This document shows positions 37,431-58,656 of a stretch of 64,000 nt of DNA, piece after piece. How positions within the stretch are numbered: the first letter of the stretch is position 1; every line of letters starts with the position of its first letter. Source of the DNA: Nymphaea colorata (lineage: Eukaryota > Streptophyta > Magnoliopsida > Nymphaeales > Nymphaeaceae). Position numbers and translations under genes: made by a program. The stretch spans positions 8,650,204 through 8,714,203 of the forward strand of contig NC_045139.1 of the NCBI RefSeq assembly GCF_008831285.2, given 5' to 3'. The notes beneath the pieces were generated by a model. It did no database searches. It had not been told where the DNA came from and was given only the letters and a program-made list of their open reading frames with translations.

Positions 37431-38864
37431 TTCCAATAATATTCTTTGTCCTTTTTTCAGTTTTTCTTGTAGTTTTTTACAGATTTCAGCTACATGAGGT
37501 ATATAGTCTCTTACTTGGTTTACTAATCCTAAAAATGATTGGAGTTTTTTCTTGGTATCAAGTTCTCCTTCTGTCTGTGCTATTTTCTGTACTATATGTG
37601 TTAGCATTTTTATTCCTGCCTTATCTATTTCAATTCCTAAAAAATCGATTTGTTTTGCACAAATAACTGTTTTAGACTTACTAATAGCTATGCCTGCCTT
37701 ATGTGCATAGTCTATGAATTCGTTTAGTAATTCGTAATGATCTTCTTTCGTATGGCTGAAGAGTAATATATCGTCTATATAAATAATACAATTCCTTAGT
37801 CCCTTAAACTGTTGATCCATAAAATTTTGGAATCTTCTAGGTGCGTTCTTATATCCAAAAGGTAATACATTCCATTCGTAAAATCCGTTTGGCACTGTGA
37901 ATGCTGTTAGTTTCTTACTCCCGTCTTCTAATTTTAGGTGATAAAATCCGCTTTTACAATCAAATTTACTGAAATACTGGTATCCTGAGATTTGTTTTAG
38001 TTTTAAAATTTTATTTGGAATAGGGTAATTATAAGTTTTTACTTTTGCATTTAAATTTCTGTAATCAATAACCATCCTGGTTTTGCCTCTTTTTTGTTCA
38101 CTATGTTTATTGACTATGAAAGCTGGACTACTGTGTTTTGAATTAGATTGTTGGATGTATCCTCCTTTGAGTAATTCTTCTATGTGTTGGTCAAATTCTT
38201 TTAGATCGTCTGGTATGTATTTTAAAGGTGGTTGTGTGATTATACTTTCTTCGTTTATAAGTTCGATTTTTACCTTTGTTTGGTGTTTTTCCCAATGTTC
38301 TAATGGGTTTTCTGAGTATAAATTTTCTAATTCTCGTTCAATGTATTCTAACTCGTTGATCTCATACACATGTATTTTAATACTATTAACTTTCATTCTG
38401 GTTAGCTTCTGTGTGATTTTGTTATCTCCTTTAATCCAGTTTGTTTGTTTTCTTTCATTATTTGTAACAATTAAGGCATTTATTTTTTCTCCACATGGTG
38501 TTGTTAGTATAAGATACTTGTCAGTTATGTTAATAGGTAAGTACCTGTTTAAAAATGGTCTTCTTAAAATGATGTCTTTTCCTTGTAAATCGAAAGCATA
38601 TATTCGGTTGATTTTAATTGTTTTATTCCAAATTTGGATATTTATTTGGTCTGCTTTATAGTTTATGATAGTCTTTGCTCCATTAAATCCTCTTACTTCC
38701 AAAGGACTCTTTAGTTTTTCCCATAATCCATCTGGTAAACAGTTTTTCTTACAAAGATTTATTTGAGCGCCTGTATCTATATAGACTGTGTAATACCTGC
38801 TATTATATCCTCTAGGAATTATTTTGACTAATATGTATATAAATTTTTCCTTTGTAATGTTCAT
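37419..38864 (-). pseudogene. Viral ORF7, protease-reverse transcriptase (frameshifted before RNase H)
   Basis: Starts at ATG 38864, with an in-frame stop four codons upstream. The first 150 residues form a retropepsin-like domain (YIDTGAQINLCKK; KDIILRRPFL where ILG is expected). An RT follows with TRMVIDYRNLN, FDCKSGFYHL, LPFGYKNAPRRFQ and the catalytic YIDDILLFS, all of caulimovirid type. A frameshift at about 37430 separates it from the start of RNase H (ETDAS motif near 37320-37340), which is cut by the palindromic junction at 37263. No integrase. Confidence 0.82.
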
Positions 38865-38965
38865 TCGCTTTCGTCACTTGAACTAGAATATGTGCTTTGT
38901 CCAAACGCTTTATAAGATATATGGTTCGTTCTTTTAGTTTTTTCATGCCAGTATGCCATAAATTT

Positions 38966-39166
38966 TCAATCGGCAGTTGCTCTTGCTCTTAAATAGCTGT
39001 AGAAGTTTCTTCTATAATCCTTGTATTTTCTTCTTACCAGTCGCTTGCTCAATTTTCCTATAAATTTGAGGACATTAATATATTTTCGGAATAATTTGCC
39101 CATTCTGTTTCGTACAAATTCCTTTGTTTGGGTATTATAAGCTCTTACACTTGTAGTTGAAAACAT
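38966..39166 (-). CDS. Viral ORF6 (66 aa, basic, unknown)
   Basis: Overlaps the end of ORF5 by 22 bases. Very basic (Arg/Lys-rich, GKLSKRLVRRKYKDYRR). It could bind nucleic acid, but this is only composition. It ends about 100 bases before the RT ORF. Confidence 0.38.
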   Translation of the reverse strand: MFSTTSVRAYNTQTKEFVRNRMGKLFRKYINVLKFIGKLSKRLVRRKYKDYRRNFYSYLRARATAD

Positions 39167-39372
39167 TCAGAATCATCGTATGATATTTCTGACATTGATT
39201 CGTCCGAATCTATGTTTCTGATATTTCTTATCCATCGTTCATGCACTCTATGTATTAACTTATCTATAAATTGTCTTACTATAACCATCTTCTTTAACCA
39301 TAGTATCCATTTCGTTCTTGTCATTATTAGTTTTCGTCTTTCTATCCAATTTATTGGTACAATATAGGTCAA
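39145..39372 (-). CDS. Viral ORF5 (75 aa, unknown)
   Basis: Begins 17 bases after the ORF4 stop. Basic, Trp- and Ile-rich (WIERRKLIMTRTKWILWLKK) with an acidic Ser/Asp C-terminal section. No family recognised; overlaps ORF6. Confidence 0.4.
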   Translation of the reverse strand: MTYIVPINWIERRKLIMTRTKWILWLKKMVIVRQFIDKLIHRVHERWIRNIRNIDSDESMSEISYDDSECFQLQV

Positions 39373-39389
39373 TCATTTGTCAAGTTTTA

Positions 39390-39704
39390 TCATCCTTCCA
39401 TTCTATTTATTATATTTCTCGACATTATATCGTCATCATAATCGTATATTTCGTCATCATAATCATATTCGTAATTTGGTGCTGTTAGATTGCTGTCATA
39501 TTCATTTTCGGTATTCATGGCTTCTAACGCTAATCTTTTTTCCTCTATCTGGCTTTGGACATTACTTATAAATTTCCAAACTAGTATATATAACTTGAAT
39601 ATTTTTATCAATCGTTCTCTTTTTAATTCTTTTTCTTCTAATGCTTTTTCGAGCACTTTTTTCATATCTTGTTCAAAGCTTTTGTTATTTATTTGTCTAA
39701 TCAT
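39390..39704 (-). CDS. Viral ORF4 (104 aa, unknown, acidic C-terminus)
   Basis: Starts ATG at 39704 overlapping the ORF3 stop. A Lys/Glu-rich helical N-terminal half (KVLEKALEEKELKRERL) is followed by a Tyr/Asp-rich acidic tail (YEYDYDDEIYDYDDD). No family recognised. The tight overlap suggests a real gene read from the same polycistronic RNA. Confidence 0.5.
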   Translation of the reverse strand: MIRQINNKSFEQDMKKVLEKALEEKELKRERLIKIFKLYILVWKFISNVQSQIEEKRLALEAMNTENEYDSNLTAPNYEYDYDDEIYDYDDDIMSRNIINRMEG

Positions 39705-40909
39705 CTAAACTTCGGGGTATAATTATATGTTTGCCTAAGTGTTCTAGTTCTAATACATTCTTTTCAATCTTAAAATTGTCATACTTATTTATCCATTTGT
39801 TTCCCAATATTATTCCAGTTGTCTTATCATATTTGTGTGCTTGCACTTCAAATTTTATTTCAAAAGTATAGTCTGAGATTTTTATTTCTTTACTTATTTT
39901 TCCTATGCTTTGAATAATATTTCCTTGAATGTCTTTATACTTATGTTCACTAGGCAACACTATATCATTATTTATCATGTCTGGTGTAATATAGTTATCT
40001 TCGGATCCTGTGTCTACTAGGATTTTCTTGGTCATATCATCTATTTTTCCTTTTATATGGAGTTGTCTTTTGTAACTAGTTTCTCCTACTGCGCTAACAC
40101 TTAATCTTTGTTTAATAATTTGTAGTTCATTCTGTCCATCTTCTAGGTAATATGGTTCTTCATTATTTATGACTGTTATAAGTTGTTTAAATGGATTGTC
40201 TATTTGTATAGTATCATTTGTCTTTCTTTTGGCTGTTATCTTGTGCTTATTCGTGACAATATACATATTTTTTTCCTTTGATGGTCATTACTTTGCATCC
40301 TCTTTCTAATTTGATTCCTGATAATTTCCAATATGATACTAAACTCCTGTCAATATGTTTATCGGTTAGGCTGATTGTATAATTTGGTTTCACTATAAAT
40401 TTTAGTTTTTGGTATATTAAATTTCCTCTTACCTTTGCTATTATGGCTTTTTCAGCTGTGTATATAATTCGGTCATCTGACAAATATAATTCTAATGGTG
40501 TGTTGATTCCTTCTTTAAAACAAGCTTTTACTAGAATTTCTATTCCTCCAAAATAAACATATTTCATTGGATTGGTTACTTTTAACTGTTTTAATTCTTC
40601 CTGGATACCTTGTCTACTAATTAATGGTACTTTAGTAGTTCCTTCTGTAATTCCTGCATGCTCTATATCTATTACATGTTCTCTCTGGTTTATAATGTAA
40701 TATTCTTCTATGTTCTTCTTGAGCATTGTCTTTATTACTGGGATTTTTCTTATTAATGGAAAATCAAATATTTTTTCAGTACTTATATCTAGTTCTTGTT
40801 TCTGGATTTGTTTAAATATTTTATCATCAAATATTATTCTTTGGATTGTATAATCCTCTGCTAATTTTTCTTGATACTTTGTCTTGGGTTTTTCTATTTG
40901 TTCACTCAT
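39697..40909 (-). pseudogene. Viral ORF3, movement protein continuous with a retropepsin-like domain, right copy (frameshift)
   Basis: Starts at 40909 (overlap of eight bases with the ORF2 stop). The movement domain runs to about 40270, where a run of seven A (six in the other copy) shifts the frame. Downstream (40266-39697) a domain follows with DTGSEDNYI near 40005-40020 and a later GIILGNKWINKY, the two signatures of a retropepsin. In the left copy the two segments are in one frame up to the break, so the original ORF probably encoded both. Its stop overlaps the ORF4 start (39697-39704). Confidence 0.72.
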
Positions 40910-42542
40910 CTGAATCACTTGTTTCAGTTTCGTAAATTGTTTCTGTTTCAGAGATATCTTGATCACTAAGTTCGTCTATGTTTATATAGTCTTCATCTAT
41001 TATATTTATTATTTGTTTTTTTATTTTTTGTCTACATTCTTTTGCTATATGTCCAATTTTGCCACAGTTATAGCATTTGCAGCTGTTTGAATTTTTTGGA
41101 TATTTATTTCTATTCTTTATATAGTATCTTCGTTTCGGGTACTTATGCTTATATTTTTTATATTTTTGATAGTAACGTTTCAGTTTTTTATATTTTTTAA
41201 ATTTCTTTGCCTTATAAGGTATTCTGCATCCTAATTGAGGTGCTGTTTGTTCGGCACAACATTTATATGGTGACTGAATAATTAGTTTTAGTTCTTTTGA
41301 TTTGATATGTTCTTCGCACATTGATTTGAACCATGCCCTTAAAAATTCTATGCGTGATCCTAGTGAATCTTCTTTTGGTTTATTTTCTTGGAAAATTTTG
41401 ATTACTTGTCCATATATTACCGATGGTAATTTTGAAAAGAATAGATCTAAGTATCTTGGTTTTTCTTCTATTGTTATCCCTGATTGGTAATAGTATTTGC
41501 TGAATAATCTTATATAGTCTTCTAAATAACACATGTCGCATATAGTTAGGTTGAGTATATTTTGTCTTGCTGTTATTTTTATTTGATCATCGTAAATTTT
41601 CTCTATGTTTGAATGTGAAAATTCTGCTTTTATTGATGCTAAATACTTTAGTAATATTTCTAGTGGATTAGTTGTGGTTGTTCCTGTGCTGTCTGTTTCA
41701 GCTCTTAAGGAATCTTTTGAAGTGCTTGGTAATTGTTCAAACCATAGATAAATATTTCATACAAATGAGTTTTCTATGTATGCTGGTACGTTTTTGATTT
41801 CTATCTTACTTTCTTTAATATGTTTGCTCATTTCTGCTTTCTATATCTGTAGTAACATTATTATATTGTCTGTTTCGTCTAGGTTTAATATACCTTGTTT
41901 CCATTCTTTAGATTCTGTTTTAATTTTTAATCTCGATTTCCAAATTCGTTCTAGTCTGTCGTTTTTACTGTAGTCATCACTATGTCTATTTCTAGTTGGA
42001 TTTCCCTTATATGTTCGTGATCCTGACGGATATTCTTCTTTTACCTTAACATTTTCTTTTGGTGTGGTATTCATGTTAATTTCTTCTACTTTTTCTTTTT
42101 CTATTATTTCGGTATAGGTTATACTAGGTTCATAGGTGTCTGTGTCCATTTCATTTTCAGTTTCAATATCATTTGTTTCTACTATATTTACTTCCTTAGT
42201 AGTTGTTCGGTCTAATTTTTCATCTATCTTATCCAATTTATCCACAAATTTTTCTAGGATGTTAATGATTCTGTCTAATTTTTCATCTAATTTTGAATAT
42301 ATAGTATCTTGTTCATGATGTTCTTGCCAATGCATTTTAGGTTTAAGTTTATTTTCTTCATTTAACCTTTGAATTCTTTTAAGTACTGTTTCTGTGATCA
42401 TTTCTTCTTCATCTAGGATTAGATACATGTCATCTTTTGTTATTTCAATAAATTTTCTCTCTAGGTTGGTTTCTACTATTCGGCATTTTTGTCCGTACAT
42501 GAATATCTTGTATGAACCTACCTCGTATTCTTCCTTATTCAT
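40902..42542 (-). pseudogene. Viral ORF2, capsid-like protein, right copy (two stops)
   Basis: About 546 codons in one frame from 42542 to the stop at 40902, broken by TAG at 41841-41843 and TGA at 41757-41759. Order: acidic coiled-coil N-terminus (EKLDRIINILEKFVDKLDKIDEKL at about residues 85-110), capsid-core-like region (41534-41250), Lys/Tyr-rich stretch, and an intact CX2CX4HX4C zinc knuckle (CYNCGKIGHIAKEC) near 41045-41085. This architecture (coiled coil, core, CCHC) matches caulimovirid capsid precursors. Confidence 0.78.
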
Positions 42543-42799
42543 ATAAAAGATTCTGATATCACTCGTCCTGTGATTAATTCATGGTTATATATAGCTGTTA
42601 TATACTTTATCTCTCTTTTTACTATTTGGTCTGAAATATATAATTTTTCTGATTCTCGTTCTATAGTTTGTATCTCTGGTTTTTTCTGATTTATATTTCG
42701 TAAGATATCATTTAGTTGGTTATTCATTCTCTTTTGATTTTCAAGTATAAGTTCTAAATTGCGTAACATTATTTCAGAGTTCTGATATGTCTGGTTCAT
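42539..42799 (-). CDS. Viral ORF1, right copy (86 aa)
   Basis: Counterpart of 34536-34796 with a handful of substitutions; same length and same ATGA overlap with ORF2 (42539-42542). Function unknown. Confidence 0.7.
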   Translation of the reverse strand: MNQTYQNSEIMLRNLELILENQKRMNNQLNDILRNINQKKPEIQTIERESEKLYISDQIVKREIKYITAIYNHELITGRVISESFI

Positions 42800-43299
42800 G
42801 TTGTCTATGGATGTCAGATGTTTTCCCTTCTCAGTGATGTGAATATTTTTATCAACAAGTATGTGCTATTGTGTCCTATGATCCGACTATTGCTCAAAAT
42901 TAAATAACCTTTATCCTTTATGTGAGATACAAGGCTTAGGAATTGTTCTTATCTGTGTCCCCTCATGACATGACCATCTCACTTTCCCCGATCGGCCCCT
43001 GCCTTTGTGGGTACTCGTCTGGGGTCTTTCCCTCTTGGGTACACAAATTCAAACATCCTCCTTTACCAGGTAGTCATATAAGCGGATTCCGGCACATTAA
43101 TTAAAACGGCTGGAAAATAAAACTACGCTAACACATGCTTGATAACACAAATCTTAACACCTACTCATAAGGAAAACAAAACTTTTATTCCATAAGATAA
43201 TTCATACTTACATCGATTTCATCAACTGAAGAAGTTGACGATACATTGCTTGCTGTCTCTAGAACAATCTCCATGAGACTCCTATAACTAGAATAGTAT

Positions 43300-43313
43300 A
43301 CAGGCTCTGATAC
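43300..43313 (-). other. tRNA-Met primer-binding-like site, right copy
   Basis: The same TGGTATCAGAGCC word on the minus strand, at the outer end of the right arm, again with a leader of about 500 bases before ORF1. Confidence 0.75.
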
Positions 43314-43326
43314 CAAATTGGGTTAC

Positions 43327-45684
43327 AAGGCGGAAGGCTGAACAGAACATAGCTTACTTGAGTTTGACTGAATCGAGCTCATGTAGCTCAAACTTGACTC
43401 GTTTAATAAAAAAACTTGAGCTCAAGTTAAACTTATGAGAATTGGTTAAATAGCTCCCTTTAGAGTTCTGGTATGACTAATTTCTGTTTCGGATTTCGAA
43501 AACAGCAACTGTCTAAGCTACAAAAGAGAGGTCATTAATGCATAAGTTAAAATGCTGTGGAGCACCATCCTAAAGTATCGAAAGCAGACCTTTTATCCTT
43601 CTTTTGTATATGACTCCTTAGTTTTATGAACAACAGGAAATCATCGGTGGATTGTTGTACTTTTCTTGATCAACGTTGATGTTATGATCTTTCACAAATT
43701 TGAAACTCAGAATTATGTCAAATGTTTTACAAACTGGCAAGGAACTAGGCTGATCTCTATAAGTTCAGAGTTCTAAGAAGAAATTGAAATGGAGAATATC
43801 CATCTAAATAGTTTAGTTGCATGATAAAATAATAGATAGACAATTGATCGCTCTTCAAATCAAAGAACGAGTTTGAAAAAAAGAGAATTAAAACCTTCAT
43901 GAAGATGGTCATGCTTATGATGGTGTTTGCACAATTACCGATTTCTTTATTTTGAAAAGACAACTTTCATCCACTGTTATTCTTCCATAAAAGCACCATA
44001 TAGCAGGTGGAGACCTTTAGATGGGCCTGCAAATAAGCCGACTTGAGTTCCAGTTGGCCCACCTCGATCACTATTCTAACTCAGAAAACGCGAGCTCAAA
44101 CTCGAGTCAAGCTCGATAGAACATGCTCGAGCTTGACTCGACAATACAATGTCGGGCTCAAATTCAATTCGTTTAACTTGTTTAATTCATTTGTGTTAAA
44201 CATATCTTTTTTTTTTAAAACTCTTTAAATCACCTAACTCGTTTATTTGCCGCTTGTTTAGCTATTCTCTCATTATAATTCAACATTTATTATATAGTCT
44301 AGCCGAGTCGAGTTTAAATGAGTTGAGTTTTTATGGCTCAAACTCAGCCCGAAAGTGTGTCCATACAATTTATTTCCATCTAAATTTGGGGGGACCAAGT
44401 TCAAGAGAAGTTGAAGATCTGGACCACATATGCACTATAGGCATTTTAGAGCATGTAGTAATTTCTAAAAGACAAAAAGGTACTTTGGGAATTCCATTTT
44501 TTCTGCTTTTCATCTTTTATCTTGGCCTTTTTTTTTTTGACAAAATGATGGGATTTTGGCTATTTTGTACCTTAGTTTAAATGGGGTAATGTGGAAGAAA
44601 AAACACTTTGTAAGTGTATGTGTCTAGTTCATAAAACATTAAAACTATTATTCCATACGAACTTGCTTCAATATTTAAGAAATATCGATGAAGTACTTGT
44701 TGGTAATAAACAATAATGAAACACCGTAGCTAATGTTGCACACAATGAACTTTGCAACACTTATGAATTAAAGGAAGAAAATAAACAATAATGAAACACC
44801 ATAGCTAATGTTGCACACAATGAACTTTGCAAAACTTACGAATTAAAGGAAGAGAGTACTCAGAGAACTTAAGACTCCCATAGGCCACCTTGACACACCT
44901 TATAAAAATGATACAAACTACAGTAGCTATTATAGGCCATCTCAGGACACTCAACTTACAACTCATAAACCTTCACACTAATGACCATTACAAAGTTGAT
45001 ATTAAAAGACATTAAAAATAAAAAAAATTCTCCATTACCACCATAATTTATTATGTTGACATTAAACCCTTAATTCATTATGCTATAGCTCTATAATATT
45101 AAATAATATTTATTCCACACATTTACTAAAATTATTTGCATCATATTTTAATACTACTTACAAAGTGTCTCTAGTGCTAAATTACTATTAGAAGGTCGGT
45201 AGCAAAGACATGTTATAAATGTTATTTAAATATATTCCCAATATTAGATCAGATTTATAAAACATTAGCTTTGATATTTTATGAATCTGCCTGAAATATG
45301 ATATCCTTCAGCCAAAAGACCCGAAAAGCAGCTGGAGGCAAGTAATCTTTGTTCTTACAAGTAAGTTCATGATTGGAAACTGAAAGTGACGGAAATGCCC
45401 ATGACAGTGAAAAAAATGAAGCCCTTTATATAAGGGCAAAAGCGATAATAAAAAGTTTTTTTTTTGTCTTTTCTTTTTTACAAAAACCCTTCATATAAGG
45501 GCAAAACGAAAAATTATTTCAATTTCCTTTAAGGAACCAAAATGTTCATCAAGTGATTACAGTCCTTGGATGGAAATATGCGGAAAGGAAGAGCACATAG
45601 GAAAAATGGGACTGAGAAGATTAGGTGCACTCCGTGAGCCGCCCGCATGATCACCCGCAGAACGAACAAGCGAACCAGCGTGGG
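43327..45684. other. Right flank of the viral insertion, intergenic
   Basis: No gene. Holds TTGAGCTC/GACTCGAG-type repeat patches at about 43360-43440 and 44080-44345, a 75 bp tandem duplication at 44706-44855, and a MITE-like fragment at about 45255-45310. Confidence 0.5.
44706..44855. repeat. 75 bp tandem duplication
   Basis: Two near-identical copies beginning AATAAACAATAATGAAACACC at about 44706 and 44781. Confidence 0.88.
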
Positions 45685-45692
45685 TCACGTGA
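45685..45692 (+). promoter_or_regulatory. G-box TCACGTGA upstream of SCPL-2
   Basis: A palindromic ACGT-core G-box about 310 bp before the SCPL-2 ATG. The same octamer lies in the matching position upstream of SCPL-3, so it survived duplication. bZIP or bHLH/MYC factors bind such sites. Confidence 0.5.
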
Positions 45693-45829
45693 GGGTGGAC
45701 ATCAGTGTTCCACTCGCCGCGAACGTCCAGAGCATGCGAACGAATGCCCAACACAACCGAGCACGCCGGTTCTGTATAAAACAATGACTTGTGATCTCTT
45801 CTTCCCTCACGGTTGTAGAGATCGATCAG

Positions 45830-45863
45830 GACGACAACCAAAATTCCGTCTCTTTTCTGTGTA
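45830..45863 (+). promoter_or_regulatory. Core-promoter block of SCPL-2 shared with SCPL-3
   Basis: GACGACAACCAAAATTCCG followed by TCTCTTTTCTGTGTACAAAG; the SCPL-3 counterpart at 57459-57498 reads TGTATAAAAG at its end. The TATA-like word is therefore altered to TACAAAG in SCPL-2. Confidence 0.5.
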
Positions 45864-45997
45864 CAAAGTTTCATTCAGAAATGGAGAGCATAAGTTCGTG
45901 ATCAGGAAGGAGAGTAGCTTCTTACTCAGGAACTACGTTAATCTGTTGCAGAAAGGGCGTCTGCGACGAAGCATTTGGTTGCTAACTTCCATCGCCA

Positions 45998-57354
<11,357 letters not shown>

Positions 57355-57498
57355 TCACGTGAGAAAGAAGCTGCCACGGTTCCAGCTACCGTCTAATTGA
57401 CTGCAAATTCAATGCAAAAGAATGACAAGCGCCTGCTTAGTATAAGATAAAGGTGTGAGACGACAACCAAAATATCGTCTCTTTTCTGTGTATAAAAG
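57355..57498 (+). promoter_or_regulatory. Ancestral SCPL-3 promoter: G-box and TATA box
   Basis: G-box TCACGTGA at 57355-57362, block GACGACAACCAAAATATCGTC from 57459, and TATAAAAG at 57491-57498. All have counterparts about 150-310 bp before the SCPL-2 start, yet here the SCPL-3 ATG is 1.16 kb further on because of interposed DNA. Confidence 0.5.
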
Positions 57499-57539
57499 AG
57501 TTTCCCTTGTTGATTTTCACTTGGAAATATCGAGAAAAT

Positions 57540-58605
57540 GTGAGAAAAATGAGCGTCTTTGACGTTTTTAATGTGAGAAATATCCTGGATTTTCTAAAAT
57601 TGTGGTACCCATACCTACTTTGTCATACCTGAACCCGGACCCATACCCATGTGACTGGTGGTGAGTCCCGGACCCATACCCATACCTACTTTGTCATACC
57701 TGAACCCAGACCCATACCCACGTGACTGGTGGTGAGGCCTGCACAATTTGTTGGCATCAACTTTAGAAACCATAACATTGGTTTAGATGTCTCCCTAAGA
57801 TTAGAATTCATTCCGCAATGCAATGAGCCACCGTCTATGGACAAACGGACTCCAAGTGAGTCATGGTAGGGAAACAAACACCACAGTAGTAGTGAATGCA
57901 GTCATTAAAATTAGAAGTTGCTTTTTCCATTCTTGCCGACTATATGGGGCGGATACATAAATTTTTCATGAGGGGAGTCGAATTAAGGTTTCTAAATTTT
58001 GATTAGGCCGAAATATCATTTTTCAAAATTTTTATATAAAATAGTGATTTTTTTAAAAATTTACATGTAAATTTTTTTAAAAGAAATTAAAATGGGGCAT
58101 GGACCCACACGAACCCTACCTTGGCTCCGCCCCTGCCAACAAGGATCATTCGGTTATGAACTAGTTAGCTATGTCATGCATCATACGTTGCACAGTCCAG
58201 AAATTCTAAAGATAGATTTGGAATGCTTAACAAAGTGGGAATTATGCATCCGCTCCTTCAGTCTTCACTCCACCAAGACAAAAAACTTGAGCCACTAAAT
58301 TAATATAAAATATTTGCTTTGCAATAAACACACATTAAGTTATTCATTTTTTTACTTAAATAATATTTTTTAATAATAACAATTGAACGGTTTTTATAAT
58401 ATCAAAATTTTGACGGTAGAAACGAAAAGGTGGCCCACATGTTCCACTAGAATCTGCATGGCTAGATGCCTTCTTTTTATCAAATTCCCATTATTTATCA
58501 GTCCTAATCTGGAAGACTGATTGGAAGAATGTTAGTTGAGATCGAAAATCCACTCACATATCAATTTCTTGAATATATATATATATATATATATAGCACA
58601 ACACT
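57540..58605. mobile_element. About 1 kb of extra DNA between SCPL-3 promoter and ATG
   Basis: Compared with SCPL-2, homology to the leader stops near 57530 and resumes near 58610 (CGACAAAGCATTGGA versus CGACGAAGCATTTGG). The interval holds a TTCAAAATTTTTATATA/TGGCTCCGCCCCTGCC repeat fragment at about 57950-58140, the 71 bp duplication and a (TA)n at 58575-58595. It is either an insertion or a leader intron; no coding capacity. Confidence 0.45.
57601..57740. repeat. 71 bp tandem duplication in the SCPL-3 leader region
   Basis: Two copies of a CCATACCTACTTTGTCATAC...GTGACTGGTGGTGAG unit with few changes. Confidence 0.88.
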
Positions 58606-58656
58606 TCTTGGGAGGGTATCTTCTTCGACAAAGCATTGGAGTCTCTCTAGCATCCA

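Larger units (their letters stand above)
34003..43326. mobile_element. Endogenous caulimovirid (pararetrovirus) in inverted-repeat arrangement
   Basis: A 9.3 kb insertion made of two head-out copies. The left arm (34003-37262, plus strand) and right arm (40074-43326, minus strand) are near-identical inverted repeats of about 3.25 kb, separated by 2.8 kb present only on the minus strand (protease, small ORFs, RT and start of RNase H). Both outer ends begin GTAACCCAATTTGGTATCAGAGCC, which contains the initiator tRNA-Met primer site, and no LTR is found. A 30K-type movement-protein domain, a CCHC capsid-like protein and a caulimovirid-like RT with YIDD place it in Caulimoviridae rather than Ty3/Gypsy; there is no integrase. 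Base composition is very A-rich on the coding strand, unlike the host genes. Stops, frameshifts and the truncated RNase H show it is a relic. Confidence 0.85.
40074..43326 (-). repeat. Right arm of the viral inverted repeat
   Basis: Reverse-complement partner of 34003-37262. Beyond 40074 the minus-strand copy continues into sequence that the left copy lacks. Confidence 0.92.

Noticed and set aside
38083-38661. 192-codon frame on the plus strand
   Set aside because: Shadow of the viral protease-RT ORF on the other strand; no motifs.
34003-43326. LTR retrotransposon (Ty3/Gypsy) with captured movement protein
   Set aside because: No LTRs outside the primer sites, no integrase, and the RT blocks look caulimovirid; kept as a weak alternative only.
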